Translations under genes and position numbers: made by a program
The notes under the pieces: model-generated
Seen by the model: the letters and a program-made list of their open reading frames with translations, nothing else
Database searches by the model: none
What the model was told of the DNA's origin: nothing
Source of the DNA: Spisula solida
Taxonomy: Eukaryota; Mollusca; Bivalvia; Venerida; Mactridae
Reading direction: 5' to 3'
Length of the DNA stretch: 64,000 nucleotides
Assembly (NCBI GenBank): GCA_947247005.1
Contig: OX365955.1
Span: 38,667,822-38,731,821 of the forward strand
In this document: one piece after another, positions 45,601-52,400 of the stretch
How the letters are laid out: the number at the start of each line of letters is the position of its first letter
Numbering within the stretch: the stretch's first letter is position 1

Positions 45601-48267
45601 CATGCACTATATTATCTATGATAATTTATTTAGGACATGATGTTTAGCTGAATGAGTTATATCCCTGTGGTTTCCAATTGAAACGCGCGCGACAATTTGG
45701 AGACATCAAACGCGGCGGTCTTTCGACTGACTTCAAACGCGCCGCACATCAAAAAAATTGCCGGTACAGTTGGGAGTAGTGTTTAGTCAGAGCACCATAC
45801 CGCGGTATGAATTCGCCAATCGGCACATAGTGTAGATTCAATTGACATTTAATTTTCTACTGTACAAAGTCGACGAATTTTGTATTCTTCAGGGTTGTTT
45901 GATAAGAATTGGATTTAATCGCGGACTTGATCTACTTCACTTATTTAGTATCAGACACGTGAAATTGTACTGTACGTAAGCTTACATTCGCAGGTTTTCA
46001 TGAAATACGGGAAATGAAAAGTTTTTGAAATGATTTTTACTTGCAGTTTTATAACGAACGGAGCCTAAATATTTAAGATTCTACATGGACGTCGGTTTAT
46101 CTTACGATAATTTAAAAGTATGTGCGTTCGAAGCAACGATGTTGCAAATAATAATTCTAGTTCTCGTATAAGTTAATGTTTCCAATTGTTGCCTATTGAA
46201 CTTGTTCTGAAACGTATGCGTAGTTTAAATCACGCTCATTAATTAAATATCTTCTACTTCGTGTTTAATGTAACGGATCGAAAATACGGACATCAATTTA
46301 AGTGTTAGGGATTACGCTATTGTCATAAACTGTGATTATCACGATGTGTGAAAATACGGACCGTAACAAAATTTAGTATGACATTTTTCGGAGGTGTGAA
46401 ATTTCGCTCGGCTGATTGCCTCGAGATAAGGTAATTAATTATCGTTGATTGGACCGACACCTGCGCTCGAATTAGACCGGATGCTCGTAATAACTTTACT
46501 CGAGTTAGAGGGATAAATTAATGTACAATATAGAGCAAATTCGTCGGGACTTTGAAATTTGCTCGAATTAGGCCGGTTGCTCGAATAATCGCTGCTCGTA
46601 TTACCGAGGTTTTACTGTAATTCAAAACAGACAAATCAGTGCTGCAGGACAACAAAAATATGGCAGTCATTCTGAAAGTCGCCTGTCCGATGGACAAGTC
46701 CGGCAAATTTTGATACGGTCCGCTGATTTTCATTCCGGAACCGGTCCGACTGACCGGCCTTTATCCACAACTGTCAAAACAAAAATTGCGTCGATAAACG
46801 ACGTACGACGCAGACGATGCGAGAGCATGTAAAACGATTTATTTAAGTGCGGCTGTCTGCACAGAGTATAAAGAAACGGGAAAACACATACTTTCCATGA
46901 AAAATGGATTATATATCATAGCTGGTTAGTTGAATTGGACAAAAATTGTGTGTTAAAACACATTAATTTTATTTTGAGGTCCAAAAAATTTTTTTAGCAA
47001 TTTTTTTTGGTCCGGCAGTTTTGCTTTTGGTCCGGCAGTTTGCAAGACATTATCGGACCAAATGTCCGATCTTTTTTGCCAACTTTCATAATGTCTGATA
47101 TGGTCACTTGTTAAGACAGTGAGTTGCCTAATTAGATCAATCTATATAACAAATTATGTCGGGTAGGCTGAAATAGGGTCATATTCAGGCCTGATAATTA
47201 GTAATTTAGTATTCATTTTCATGCCTGAAAACCTCCGTTTTAAAGCCTGAAACTCCATCTTTCAATATAAAGAAAGAAGGAAAATTCAGGATTCCAAAAC
47301 CTGAAATCAGGCAGTCTGAAAAATACCAGGTCTGATATTAGACGGGCAGTTAAATAATTTGTTAGGTAGCTCAGACAGTCGACAGTACATTGATACAGAA
47401 TTGCAATAGATTATTTGCTAACATACCACTTGTCTCAACACCTTCCATCTCTATATCATCCATCATGGCAAGTTCTGCTTCAAAATCATACCCTTCCTCA
47501 TCATCAAACCTGTCAAATATAAAATACAATATCAACCATCATGTCTAGTTCTGCTTCAAAATCATACCCTTCCTCATCATCCAACCTGTCAAATATAAAA
47601 TACAATACCAACCATCATGGCTAGTTCTGCTTCAAAATCATATCCTTCCTCATCATCCAACCTGTCAAATATAAAATACAATATCAACCATCATGGCTAG
47701 TTCTGCTTCAAAATCATACCCTTCCTCACCATCAAACCTGTCAAATTTAAAATACATTATAATAATGATTTACATGGCTATTTTATAACATTTTTGTCAT
47801 GTTCTGTTTTGAGAATTTATGTATCGCCAACAGAAAAAAAATATTATTCCTAGATTTAACACGCCTTCCTACAGCTACTTTTAGTACTCTATACTGGCGA
47901 CATTCGACTAATAAAAATATTCCACATGGTTAGCACAAAAAGAAATGAGCATTTACAATGTTCAGAATGAAAATTAAATTATAGCGCTTTAAATAACAAC
48001 ACAATGGTGACCCACCGTCTATAAATTATAATACGAATACCATATAGCAAATGAAGTAAGAGGAGAACATCTGACATGTTTACTAATTATTCCTCAAGAA
48101 ATGAATTTTCAAACACAGTATCTCTACAAGAACATAGTTCTGGAAACTACAGAAAAACTAAACTTTGAACTTCGTTCTTACTTTGCCTTTTTTGAAGGTG
48201 GTCCTCCTTTGCCCTTATTACTGGCAGGTTTTCCTTTCCCAGTGAAAGACTTCTTATCCATCGGCAT
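21550..48267 (-). CDS. POLD1: DNA polymerase delta catalytic subunit (complete, 24 coding exons)
   Basis: Replicative B-family polymerase of the lagging strand, with 3'-5' proofreading, in the nucleus. The 24 exons sum to 3309 nt (1102 aa; human 1107), all in frame. Residues from ATG 48267: Exo I FDIEC (D315, E317), Exo II NFD (D401), Exo III YCLKD (Y510, D514), motif A DFSSLYPS (D601), motif B K693-SANSVYG, motif C YGDTDS (D754, D756). C-terminal CysA (zinc type) is C1010, C1013, C1024, C1027. CysB (iron-sulphur type in known Pol delta) is C1056, C1059, C1069, C1074. The N-terminus is basic and lysine-rich, as expected for a nuclear signal. An in-frame TAA three codons upstream supports the start; a second ATG lies at 48261. 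Every catalytic residue is present. Introns are packed with MITEs, SINEs and minisatellites. No other gene shares the strand nearby. Confidence 0.98.
22000..22150 (-). CDS. POLD1: POLD1 exon 23 (CysA second half, CysB start)
   Basis: Acceptor cttgcag|GA, donor ACCAG|GTCATG, which is weak (GTC at +3). Includes [18 protein letters not shown] and [20 protein letters not shown]. Joining AG|T to exon 24 gives the conserved CTSRDCP. Confidence 0.94.
22735..23195. mobile_element. AGGGTTCCCAC-end TIR element with 5-bp target duplication, copy 2
   Basis: CAGGGTTCCCAC ... GTGGGAACCCTG (one internal difference), flanked by AATGT on each side. The interior is the same 'ttccctgacttttccctga' composition as 18480-18880. 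In POLD1 intron 22. Confidence 0.8.
23365..23622 (+). repeat. Dispersed bivalve-type repeat, copy 1
   Basis: Landmarks agatgtttgtaaaacatgta, gcccccatggc-gccca, ctactgt-gatgaccaacctc, ttggtctaccgacggacaaa, and tcatcaaagataaggggcat. Homologous in order to 29205-29452. Probably a SINE or short non-autonomous element; no TIR seen. Confidence 0.7.
23636..23749 (-). CDS. POLD1: POLD1 exon 22 (CysA, first half)
   Basis: Acceptor ctttcag|AG, donor GATG|GTAAGT. Includes [20 protein letters not shown] and C1013. A dispersed bivalve-type repeat ends about 13 bp from the exon. Confidence 0.95.
24047..24350 (-). mobile_element. SINE-like element with Meta/V-type 3' domain
   Basis: On the minus strand there is a stretch reading ...cgcgtgtattggtgctatac-accgaacacgttaaagaacc..., the 'GTGT..ca..GCACGTTAAAGAACC' pattern of Meta/V-type SINE 3' domains. 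Boundaries are approximate. Confidence 0.45.
24470..24602 (-). CDS. POLD1: POLD1 exon 21
   Basis: Acceptor attacag|GA, donor CTTA|GTAAGT. Includes [20 protein letters not shown] and [13 protein letters not shown]. Confidence 0.96.
24676..24745 (+). repeat. Retroelement 3' tail with (ATT)n
   Basis: 'atcgaaaatttgtctagaac..aaca-gtcatccacaataa-taaagt..ctattattatt' parallels 58561-58632. Looks like the 3' end of a SINE/LINE with an ATT tail. Confidence 0.5.
25083..25185 (-). CDS. POLD1: POLD1 exon 20
   Basis: Acceptor ctgtcag|A, donor TGAG|GTATGC. Includes [20 protein letters not shown] and [10 protein letters not shown], very close to the human sequence. Confidence 0.97.
25698..25850 (-). CDS. 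POLD1: POLD1 exon 19
   Basis: Acceptor attgtag|G, donor ACAG|GTAGGG. Includes [20 protein letters not shown] and [15 protein letters not shown], the thumb region. Confidence 0.96.
26719..26891 (-). CDS. POLD1: POLD1 exon 18
   Basis: Acceptor ttgcag|GT, donor ACAG|GTAAGT. Includes [18 protein letters not shown] and [20 protein letters not shown]. The reading frame is also open upstream through the adjacent 26-bp minisatellite. Confidence 0.97.
26921..28714 (-). repeat. 26-bp minisatellite, about 69 copies, adjacent to POLD1 exon 18
   Basis: Unit on the plus strand is 'caatacaaagcattgaatgttgcaag' (26 bp); variants are caac, cattgaa/cattaaa, gcaag/gtaag/gccag. 26 is not a multiple of 3, so the minus strand cycles through all frames with a 26-residue (78-bp) period and has no stops. 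Long spurious ORFs of up to 379 codons ([21 protein letters not shown] type) result. The array starts 30 bp from the exon-18 acceptor. Confidence 0.95.
29205..29452 (+). repeat. Dispersed bivalve-type repeat, copy 2
   Basis: Same ordered landmarks as 23365-23622 (agatgtttgtaaaacatgta, ...ctaccgacagacagac..., catcaaagatggggggcata). POLD1 intron 17. Confidence 0.7.
29534..29671 (-). CDS. POLD1: POLD1 exon 17 (motif C)
   Basis: Acceptor ctgcag|GT, donor AAAG|GTAATG, 46 codons. Starts [20 protein letters not shown] with motif C aspartates D754 and D756 and ends IKLEFEK. Confidence 0.98.
29770..30000 (-). mobile_element. tRNA-derived SINE with Meta-type 3' domain
   Basis: Minus strand from 30000: a tRNA-like head with A-box-like TGGTCTAGTGGTAAGGGC and B box GGTTTCGATCCCG about 50 nt apart, then 'ggatgggactaaaaaaactgaggtc-gtgtgtaagacg...aaagaacc', a Meta-type core. 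Cloverleaf arms are imperfect, so it is a SINE and not a tRNA gene. In POLD1 intron 16. Confidence 0.7.
30441..30536 (-). CDS. POLD1: POLD1 exon 16
   Basis: Acceptor tttacag|AG, donor TAAG|GTAAGT, 32 codons. Encodes [20 protein letters not shown] and [12 protein letters not shown]. Confidence 0.96.
31081..31228 (-). CDS. POLD1: POLD1 exon 15 (motif B)
   Basis: Acceptor attcag|G, donor TCAG|GTATAT. Includes [20 protein letters not shown] and [13 protein letters not shown]. Motif B lysine K693. A 30-bp minisatellite begins about 80 bp upstream of the acceptor. Confidence 0.98.
31312..31605. repeat. 30-bp minisatellite, about 10 copies, upstream of POLD1 exon 15
   Basis: Unit 'gatttgaggaatatgtaatttaatattcaa' (30 bp), with variants tacgta, aacattcc and aatagtcc. 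Exact 30-bp phasing throughout. Confidence 0.95.
31898..32011 (-). CDS. POLD1: POLD1 exon 14
   Basis: Acceptor ataacag|G, donor AAAAA|GTGAGT. Includes [20 protein letters not shown] and [17 protein letters not shown]. Confidence 0.96.
33065..33181 (-). CDS. POLD1: POLD1 exon 13 (motif A)
   Basis: Acceptor ttttcag|T, donor AAGG|GTAAGG. Includes [20 protein letters not shown] and [10 protein letters not shown]. Contains polymerase motif A with the metal-binding D601. Confidence 0.98.
33614..33778 (+). repeat. Dispersed TIR-like repeat 'CAGGGTTCC...GGAATCCCTGGG', copy 1
   Basis: Left 'ccagggttccttttactcgg-gagtaggggatttgac', interior 'aaaatcatgggtattttg', right 'gctagtggaatccctgg'. An inverted homologue lies at 36409-36600 (aaggggttccactag ... 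cccctactctcgagccaatggaacccctg). POLD1 intron 12. Confidence 0.6.
33939..34027 (-). CDS. POLD1: POLD1 exon 12
   Basis: Acceptor cttacag|GC, donor AAAGG|GTAAGT. Encodes [20 protein letters not shown] and [10 protein letters not shown]. Confidence 0.96.
34310..34445. repeat. Inverted repeat / fold-back element
   Basis: 'gtgtaagatcaattttattt-cactcgtgatcacagaaaat' is mirrored by 'attttctgtgatcactcggt-gaaacaaaatttgatcttac'. POLD1 intron 11. Confidence 0.75.
34718..35018. mobile_element. CAGGGGTCCTAC TIR element, copy 1, with 6-bp target duplication
   Basis: CAGGGGTCCTAC ... GTAGGACCCCTG, flanked by AATACA on both sides (34712-34717, 35019-35024). Contains an internal tandem duplication around 'cagatcatgacttttcaaat-accataactttgtc'. 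The right flank overlaps the exon-11 splice donor. Confidence 0.88.
35028..35219 (-). CDS. POLD1: POLD1 exon 11 (Exo III)
   Basis: Acceptor atttcag|AA, donor GAAG|GTATGT, 64 codons. Includes [18 protein letters not shown] (Exo III Y510, D514) and [22 protein letters not shown] element lies 9 bp past the exon, its target duplication overlapping the donor. Confidence 0.97.
35270..35470 (-). mobile_element. Probable tRNA-derived SINE, degraded
   Basis: Minus strand has 'cggtggttagagtgtcaact' (A-box-like) and 'gggttcaatcccaaag' (B-box-like) in the right order, followed by about 200 bp of unrecognised body. Weak. Confidence 0.4.
35726..35836 (-). CDS. POLD1: POLD1 exon 10
   Basis: Acceptor attccag|AT, donor CCAG|GTATGA, 37 codons. 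Includes [16 protein letters not shown] and [15 protein letters not shown]. Confidence 0.97.
36409..36600 (-). repeat. Dispersed TIR-like repeat, copy 2 (inverted)
   Basis: Reverse-complement homologue of 33614-33778. Its left edge is 35 bp from the exon-9 donor side (POLD1 intron 9). Confidence 0.6.
36634..36879 (-). CDS. POLD1: POLD1 exon 9 (Exo II)
   Basis: Acceptor attacag|AA, donor ACAG|GTAATT, 82 codons. Includes [20 protein letters not shown] with the Exo II aspartate D401 and ends GRVQLDLLQ. Confidence 0.97.
36963..37227. mobile_element. CAGGGGTCCTAC TIR element, copy 2, with 6-bp target duplication
   Basis: CAGGGGTTCTACTGAGGCAT ... ATAGGACCCCTG, flanked by TCAATA on both sides. POLD1 intron 8. 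Confidence 0.88.
38273..38530. mobile_element. CAGGGGTCCTAC TIR element, copy 3
   Basis: CAGGGGTCCTACTGAGGCAT ... GTAGAACACCTG. No clean target duplication remains. Its right end is 29 bp from the end of exon 8. Confidence 0.85.
38560..38726 (-). CDS. POLD1: POLD1 exon 8
   Basis: Acceptor tatgtag|GT, donor GAGT|GTAAGT. Starts [20 protein letters not shown] and ends TEKELLS. A CAGGGGTCC MITE ends 29 bp beyond the exon. Confidence 0.96.
39068..39412 (+). repeat. Dispersed repeat 'gtgatttttcttgaacaaaa', copy 1
   Basis: Runs from gtgatttttcttgaacaaaa through 'tactgataatactctagt', 'aaccagcgagcataaaag' and 'gctaggggaagg-gcctgtattcgg'. Direct homologue at 42639-42990. It is flanked at 39020-39067 and 39418-39480 by the 'aagtttcata-acctagcttgg' and 'gacggatggacagactgact' pieces that also build the 43.4-44.7 kb array. 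Confidence 0.75.
39738..39982 (-). CDS. POLD1: POLD1 exon 7 (Exo I)
   Basis: Acceptor attctag|AT, donor AAAG|GTAATT. Includes [20 protein letters not shown] and ends [14 protein letters not shown] with the Exo I acidic pair D315/E317. Confidence 0.97.
40118..40326. repeat. Long inverted repeat / fold-back element
   Basis: 'gaagtaaattccacatattt-aatatttcgcccgacggccttcttc' is mirrored by 'gaagaaggccgtcggccgaa-atattaaatatgtggtatttacttc'. Arms of about 45 bp, POLD1 intron 6. Confidence 0.85.
40612..40780 (-). CDS. POLD1: POLD1 exon 6
   Basis: Acceptor ctgcag analogue ttgcag|GT, donor TCAG|GTAGAT. Includes [20 protein letters not shown] and [10 protein letters not shown]. Strongly conserved N-terminal domain. 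Confidence 0.95.
40900..41363. mobile_element. CAGGGGTCCTAC TIR element, copy 4, interrupted
   Basis: CAGGGGTTCTACTGAGGCAT ... GTAGGACTCCTG. Length inflated by a 178-bp insertion at 41104-41281. POLD1 intron 5. Confidence 0.85.
41104..41281 (-). mobile_element. tRNA-box-containing retroelement nested in copy 4
   Basis: Flanked by the 14-bp direct repeat TAATTAACTTTTAT (41090-41103 and 41282-41295). The minus strand carries GGGTTCGAATCCCACTCA, a pol III B-box-like sequence, in the loop of a 23-bp inverted repeat (ttaaaaaattgtatatgaac / gttcatatacgattttttaa). A SINE-type insertion is inferred from the target duplication length. Confidence 0.7.
42011..42104 (-). CDS. POLD1: POLD1 exon 5
   Basis: Acceptor ttgtag|AC, donor GAAA|GTAAGA. 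Encodes [12 protein letters not shown] and [15 protein letters not shown], the latter being the conserved 'vl.vEl..kESm' block. The first 19 nt are part of a 48-bp tandem array that continues into the intron. Confidence 0.93.
42086..42553 (-). repeat. 48-bp tandem array overlapping the exon-5 acceptor, about 10 copies
   Basis: Minus-strand unit: 'gttgaatatatttgatattt-acttgtag|acaagtctgaatacggctgt'. The copy at 42086-42133 is the real acceptor plus the first 19 nt of exon 5; further copies extend into intron 4 at 48-bp steps (some 44 or 52). Most retain the tacttgtag acceptor. Confidence 0.93.
42639..42990 (+). repeat. Dispersed repeat 'gtgatttttcttgaacaaaa', copy 2
   Basis: Same order of landmarks as 39068-39412, same orientation. 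Between them lies exon 6 and part of exon 7's upstream intron. Unknown class. Confidence 0.75.
43172..43344 (-). CDS. POLD1: POLD1 exon 4
   Basis: Acceptor tttgcag|GA, donor ATG|GTGCGT. Includes [20 protein letters not shown] and [13 protein letters not shown], the N-terminal OB-like region. A large tandem array begins about 53 bp upstream of the acceptor. Confidence 0.95.
43398..44738 (+). repeat. Tandem array of about 237-bp (one 216-bp) units, 5-6 copies, POLD1 intron 3
   Basis: Units carry 'aagtttcatatacctagctt', 'gacggacgactgaccgacgg', 'gtggctacaatacagaatga' and 'tagccacataaaagaaaatt'. Unit starts (ccacctaag) are at 43561, 43798, 44014, 44252 and 44489. Each unit holds a plus-strand ORF of 63-70 codons ([20 protein letters not shown]...). 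These ORFs are the reading of the repeat and I do not call them genes. Confidence 0.93.
44892..45008 (-). CDS. POLD1: POLD1 exon 3
   Basis: Acceptor tatttag|CT, donor ATAG|GTAAAT. Includes [20 protein letters not shown] and QLDLDRYIG, the conserved 'FQQLeiDhYvG' entry to the N-terminal domain. Confidence 0.95.
45137..46617. mobile_element. pogo-like TIR element, 1.48 kb, non-autonomous
   Basis: CAGTAAAACCTCGTTATCTC at the left and ...TATTACCGAGGTTTTACTG at the right, TA on both sides. The sub-terminal 'ctcgagttaagcc' / 'ctcgaattaggcc' repeats are typical of pogo/Tigger-type ends. No transposase ORF was found in the 1.48 kb. POLD1 intron 2. Confidence 0.8.
47188..47343. repeat. Dispersed 'cctgaaa' repeat, copy 2
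   Basis: Homologous to 13841-13990. POLD1 intron 2. Confidence 0.6.
47427..47509 (-). CDS. POLD1: POLD1 exon 2
   Basis: Acceptor tttgacag|G, donor AGTG|GTATGT. Encodes [20 protein letters not shown], the acidic segment equivalent to 'FEEDLALMEEMEAE' in human. Partial copies of this exon plus its acceptor are tandemly repeated just upstream in intron 1. Confidence 0.9.
47461..47755 (-). repeat. 76-bp tandem copies of POLD1 exon 2 plus acceptor
   Basis: The 5' 49 nt of exon 2 and the adjoining 27 nt of intron 1 are repeated three more times upstream (copies at 47537, 47613 and 47689 by the 'catcat' landmark, exact 76-bp spacing). Each copy keeps the ttgacag acceptor and the [17 protein letters not shown] coding, with L or F at the first codon. 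No copy has the exon-2 donor. Confidence 0.93.
48182..48267 (-). CDS. POLD1: POLD1 exon 1
   Basis: [20 protein letters not shown], then GGPPSKKA and a split lysine codon (AA|G). Donor GTAAGA. The basic run fits a nuclear localisation signal. TAA in frame at -9 relative to the ATG. Confidence 0.9.
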
Positions 48268-50126
48268 GGCTGTTTACCAAGAATAGTGCCACTGCTACCT
48301 GCAACATGTTGTAATTTATACAGACTTTCAGAATTCTGTTAGTAAATGGTCTGACAAAATTTGTTTGAGACTGAGACTGTCACACAGGGTGGGATGCCAG
48401 TACTAAGCTACCGGTACCAATACTGATCAATAAAACATCGTGTTACACCGTTTCTGTTACCGTCGTCGGAAGGAAAATAAAACTATACATCTAACTCTAT
48501 TGCAAGAGCACATCCAAATAATTATATTGTATTTTGTACGTGGACACAAGGTGAATAGGAAAAAGTAGCAGTGAAATAGACAACTAAGTAAGAAGAGCTT
48601 GATCGGGATGATATACAAATTGAGCGATATATAATAGACCCATTTAGTCCAGTGTGGACATACCATACCATGTGGTATGTGACGTAAATTTAGGCTAACA
48701 CTGCTAGTAAAATATGTAAACACAATGTTTAAAACCATCATTTATATATAAGTATTTTATTCTTAGACTTATTAAGTTATTTCATCAACGGGACATCCGT
48801 GACGCTCAAGCAGAGAATGAGTTAGAACTATCCATGCCACTTAATACTAAAATTGTGTTAAAAGTCACAATTTTAGCCCGAAACTGACTATCCAGGCAGT
48901 TGAGTTAATTTCGGACAGAAACTGACCTTTCATAGAAAACTATTGAGTTGCGTGGATAGCACTTAATCAATGTGACTTATTCTCGACTTGAGAGTTGATG
49001 TCAGAATGATGTCTTGTTAAAATCAAAGAATAAAATACTGCTTTAAACTTTGTGTTTAAATATTTTTACTTGAGTTCTTAGCCAAGTTTGCTCCATACTG
49101 GAATCGGACCAGTAGCCGAACAAAAATGGAGTTTTTCACTGAATTTGTCTCTTAAAACTGTTTGTTTTAAGCCTTTCCCCTTCTAGAAATGTAAACAACT
49201 CCAGCCTCATCTGCGCATACGTCCCAAAACAGGGGCTCCATAAGGATCACTATTTAGCGCTAATTGGTTAGTCTACAGTACCAGTTTCCGAACAGATGCT
49301 TCATTGGCCGATTAAACGACATTTATAGCAAAAATATAAACTATTTTTATTTTAAAGAATGTAAATAACCCTTACTAGATTTCCTGTCACTCATAAAAAT
49401 GTGTGTGGCTATCTGCCGACTCTTACCGTAATAGAACCGTACACCATCTTGTGCACTCAATTATCACATATTAGTGCATTCCATCGGAGAAGCACTTTGG
49501 TACAGTTTATCATCAATATAAATTTTCATAATCATGAAAATTCATAATCATGAAAAGAGATTCATAGCAGCTACTTTTTATTCACGTAAATGATTACGGC
49601 ACTGTAATACGAAAGTTTCTTTAATCAAGAGAGATCAATATTACCATTTGCAAATTATAATTTTAGTGGATTATTTCCCTTGATTGACTAAAAAATATGG
49701 CGCGGATCTGATACACATTTCAAACGATAAAATTTCTTGTTTTTGTCCATTTTTTAAGATTTCTTTATTTCAATTTAGCTATTTTAATGCATAATAAACA
49801 TTTTAGGAAACTTTTTAGAGATTGTTTGGTTTATAGGCGCCAATGGGGAAAGATTTGCGTGCGCATACAAGAGTCGTTCGGAATCCCTCAGATGTAAACA
49901 AAACAGAAAGTGGGTGGGGTAATAAAGAAAGTAGAATTTCTGTGTGAAACAGTGAAATTGTACAGGTTTGAAACAATCGACGGAATTGATGGTATTTCTT
50001 GCGAAACACTATTTTTTGGGTATATTGATAGAATATGGTCCGATTGATAGAATGTCAATGATTATTTGGTTGAAAACGTGCGTTTTGTCATAAAACGAAC
50101 GCGACTCAAACTGTGCCGTTCAGCTG
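48268..50126. other. Region upstream of POLD1 (5' UTR and promoter expected)
   Basis: No TATA box or other core element stands out. No protein-like ORF on either strand. A direct duplication 'ataatcatgaaaattcataatcatgaaa' lies near 49530. Confidence 0.4.
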
Positions 50127-50585
50127 TTGGGTTTCGAAGAACAAACGGCTTTGACGATGAAATGGAATGATCATCTTCAAAGACCTTGGACTAGCAAAGA
50201 TGAGGCTAGTGGAGTTGTTTGCATTTCTAAAAGTGTGAAAGGCTCAAGATTGGAAGTTATTATGTTTTATAATATCACTGGATCTATTATCGATGATATA
50301 GAACCAGACTCAGAAAATTCTTTAACCATTCTTAGAAAGCTTCTTAATCCAATCAATCCCGGAGAATGCAAACATTTAAAAAAACATGGTGACCAGATAA
50401 CTACTAGGTGTTTTAGTGTTTCGATAATGTTTCATGTTTCACTAATGTTCTATATTACTTTGAATGTTTATTTCAATGTATATATTGTATTGTTATATAT
50501 ATATGTATTATCCCATAGCATGAAATGTCTCGACAATACCCAGCTTTGTATGGAAGACACCATTTCATGTGGTTTTTCTGAATAA
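50127..50585 (+). CDS. Unrecognised ORF, 152 codons (doubtful)
   Basis: Starts MGFEEQTALTMKWNDHLQRP. The first 95 residues look protein-like: mixed composition, with WNDHLQRPWTSKDEASGVVC and IIDDIEPDSENSLTILRKLL. The remainder is a low-complexity hydrophobic run (YFNVYIVLLYIYVLSHS) typical of chance translation. AATAAA overlaps the stop (50581). It could be a 3'-terminal exon or a decayed insertion. I recognise no family and see no clear acceptor. Confidence 0.25.
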   Translation: MGFEEQTALTMKWNDHLQRPWTSKDEASGVVCISKSVKGSRLEVIMFYNITGSIIDDIEPDSENSLTILRKLLNPINPGECKHLKKHGDQITTRCFSVSIMFHVSLMFYITLNVYFNVYIVLLYIYVLSHSMKCLDNTQLCMEDTISCGFSE

Positions 50586-51147
50586 ACATATTCTTGATTA
50601 TTTTTGTAAACAATTAATTTTTAGAATAAATTCAGAGAAAAAGTATTTTTGTTCGGCTATTTCTTCAATACCAGTGTAACTTGTGTTCATCAAACGATGA
50701 AGAGACGATTGATATCATCACATTTTACGGGCATAAATAGTCATTTGATAAAATATCTGTCAACATCGCGAAAATAGGTGACACTCAATGTTTACCTAAT
50801 TATTCGCTTAATATAAATATACCAGAAACAATGAATCAATAAGACTCGAAATTTAAATACATTGAAAGGAAAAAGAATGAAAACAAATCCTAGTAACCTT
50901 CGTCAGCAATCAAAATAGATTTTGTGCACAATCCGCGGAAAATTTTCTAAAATGGCGGGATTTTTAAGCTATTAACGAATGGAGCAAATTATCGTTGCCG
51001 TCACCGTGACAGGTTTAAAATGCGGCAGCCGCACTCTGTATCAAATCTCCTAAATAGCCTTGTTTTTAACCCTTTAATCTTTTTCTTATTTCATAGTTTT
51101 ATCTTGATATCTTTACTTGTTTTTCTTTGCGCAAACCTGAGACAAAT

Positions 51148-51213
51148 CACAGGTAACTGTATCATTGATAAAGAGTAAAAAACGTCTTTTATAAAATTTA
51201 TGTAATCTTAGGA
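51148..51213. mobile_element. Palindromic CACAGGTAACTG MITE, half copy
   Basis: CACAGGTAACTGTATCATTG and the AT-rich arm are present; the mirror arm is absent. Its broken edge abuts the 3' side of the LINE fragment. Confidence 0.7.
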
Positions 51214-52021
51214 AGGTGTATTTGTACTAAAGTGGTCAGATTTATCTCTATCTTCTATCTTTCTGTACTGCCTTACGCCTCTTCCGAGTATTATTGGCAG
51301 GGTGCACGTCGGATAGTTAAAAGTAAAAAGAGGGAAGATAAAAACTGGAAGCGAAAGCTTCCAGCTAGACATGGTTAAAATGTTAAAAATAGTAAAAGGT
51401 AAAAGATAAGATAAAAACAACTGCCGGGTATCACTGATAAATGCTGGCCACTGACTGCTTAAATAATTCAAGATCAGTCAGGGTCGCGATGTGGGAAGGT
51501 AACCTATCCCACAGGATTATGGTATGGGGGAAGAAGGAAAACTTGAAGAAGTCCGAGTTGGCATGAATGGGGCGGAGACTATTGGGGTGCATGTGCCTTG
51601 TTGACCTGGTGGGGACTTCTAAATAGGCCGGGAGAGATGTACATACAAGATTATTATAAATCTTGTAGAATGAGACTAGCTTGGAGGCAAGGCGTCTGTT
51701 CTCAAGGGAGCTCCATCCTAGTGTATTCTGTAAGTCCGATACGCTGGTATATCGGGAGTAGTCATTTTTTACCCATCTAATAGCACGTCTTTGTATCATT
51801 TCCAGCTTGTTAATGTTGACCTGTGTATGCGGTGACCAAACGGGTGATGCATATTCTAGTTGTGGTCTAACTAGTGTTTTGTATGCTAGAGATTTTATGT
51901 TTTCATGTTTTGTTTTGATGTTACGTTTGAGGAAGCCAAGTGTTTTGTTTGCTTGTGTTGTTATTCTGTTTATGTGGGTGTTCCATCTGAGGTCATCACT
52001 GATGTCGACGTCAAGGTATTT
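51214..52021 (-). mobile_element. 5'-truncated non-LTR retrotransposon (reverse transcriptase C-terminal part)
   Basis: The minus strand from 52021 reads KYLDVDISDDLRWNTHIN, NKTLGFLKRNIK, AYKTLVRPQLEYASPVWSPH, EMIQRRAIRWVKNDYSRYTS and ends SVASIYQ at 51431. This is the RT thumb and C-terminal block shared by jockey/CR1-type LINEs. A stop sits just upstream (about 52030) and the palm with its catalytic motif is missing. About 215 bp of likely 3' UTR follows to 51214. Confidence 0.88.
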
Positions 52022-52151
52022 TGATTTTCATGGTATCCAAAACAAGAATTGGCTTTCGATATCTTCATAAAGTAATTACATTCATAGACAACATCGTTAG
52101 AACTACCTCCATTGACTCTCAGTCTATAGGGTAGTTCTATGTCTGTGATGA

Positions 52152-52400
52152 CCAGTGCCAGGATGGTGTGTCTGTAAGGGGTGTCCCAAAGTGACTGAAA
52201 CACTGAACTTTGGTAGTGTAAAAGGGTAGTTACACGACTTGTTAGCCCTATGTCAGGATGGTGTGACTTCAATGAGTGTCCCAAAGTGACTGAAATACTG
52301 AGCTTTGATAGTGTATTTATGGGTAGTTACACGATTTACTAGCCCTGTGCCAGGATAGTGTGAATTCAAGGGGTGTCTCAAAGTAACTGAAATTCTTCAA
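52152..52400. repeat. 95-97-bp tandem repeat, 2.5 copies
   Basis: 'gtgtcccaaagtgactgaaa' recurs at 52181 and 52276 and as gtgtctcaaagtaactgaaa at 52373; each copy has 'gggtagttacacga' and 'caggat-gtgtga'. Confidence 0.85.
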
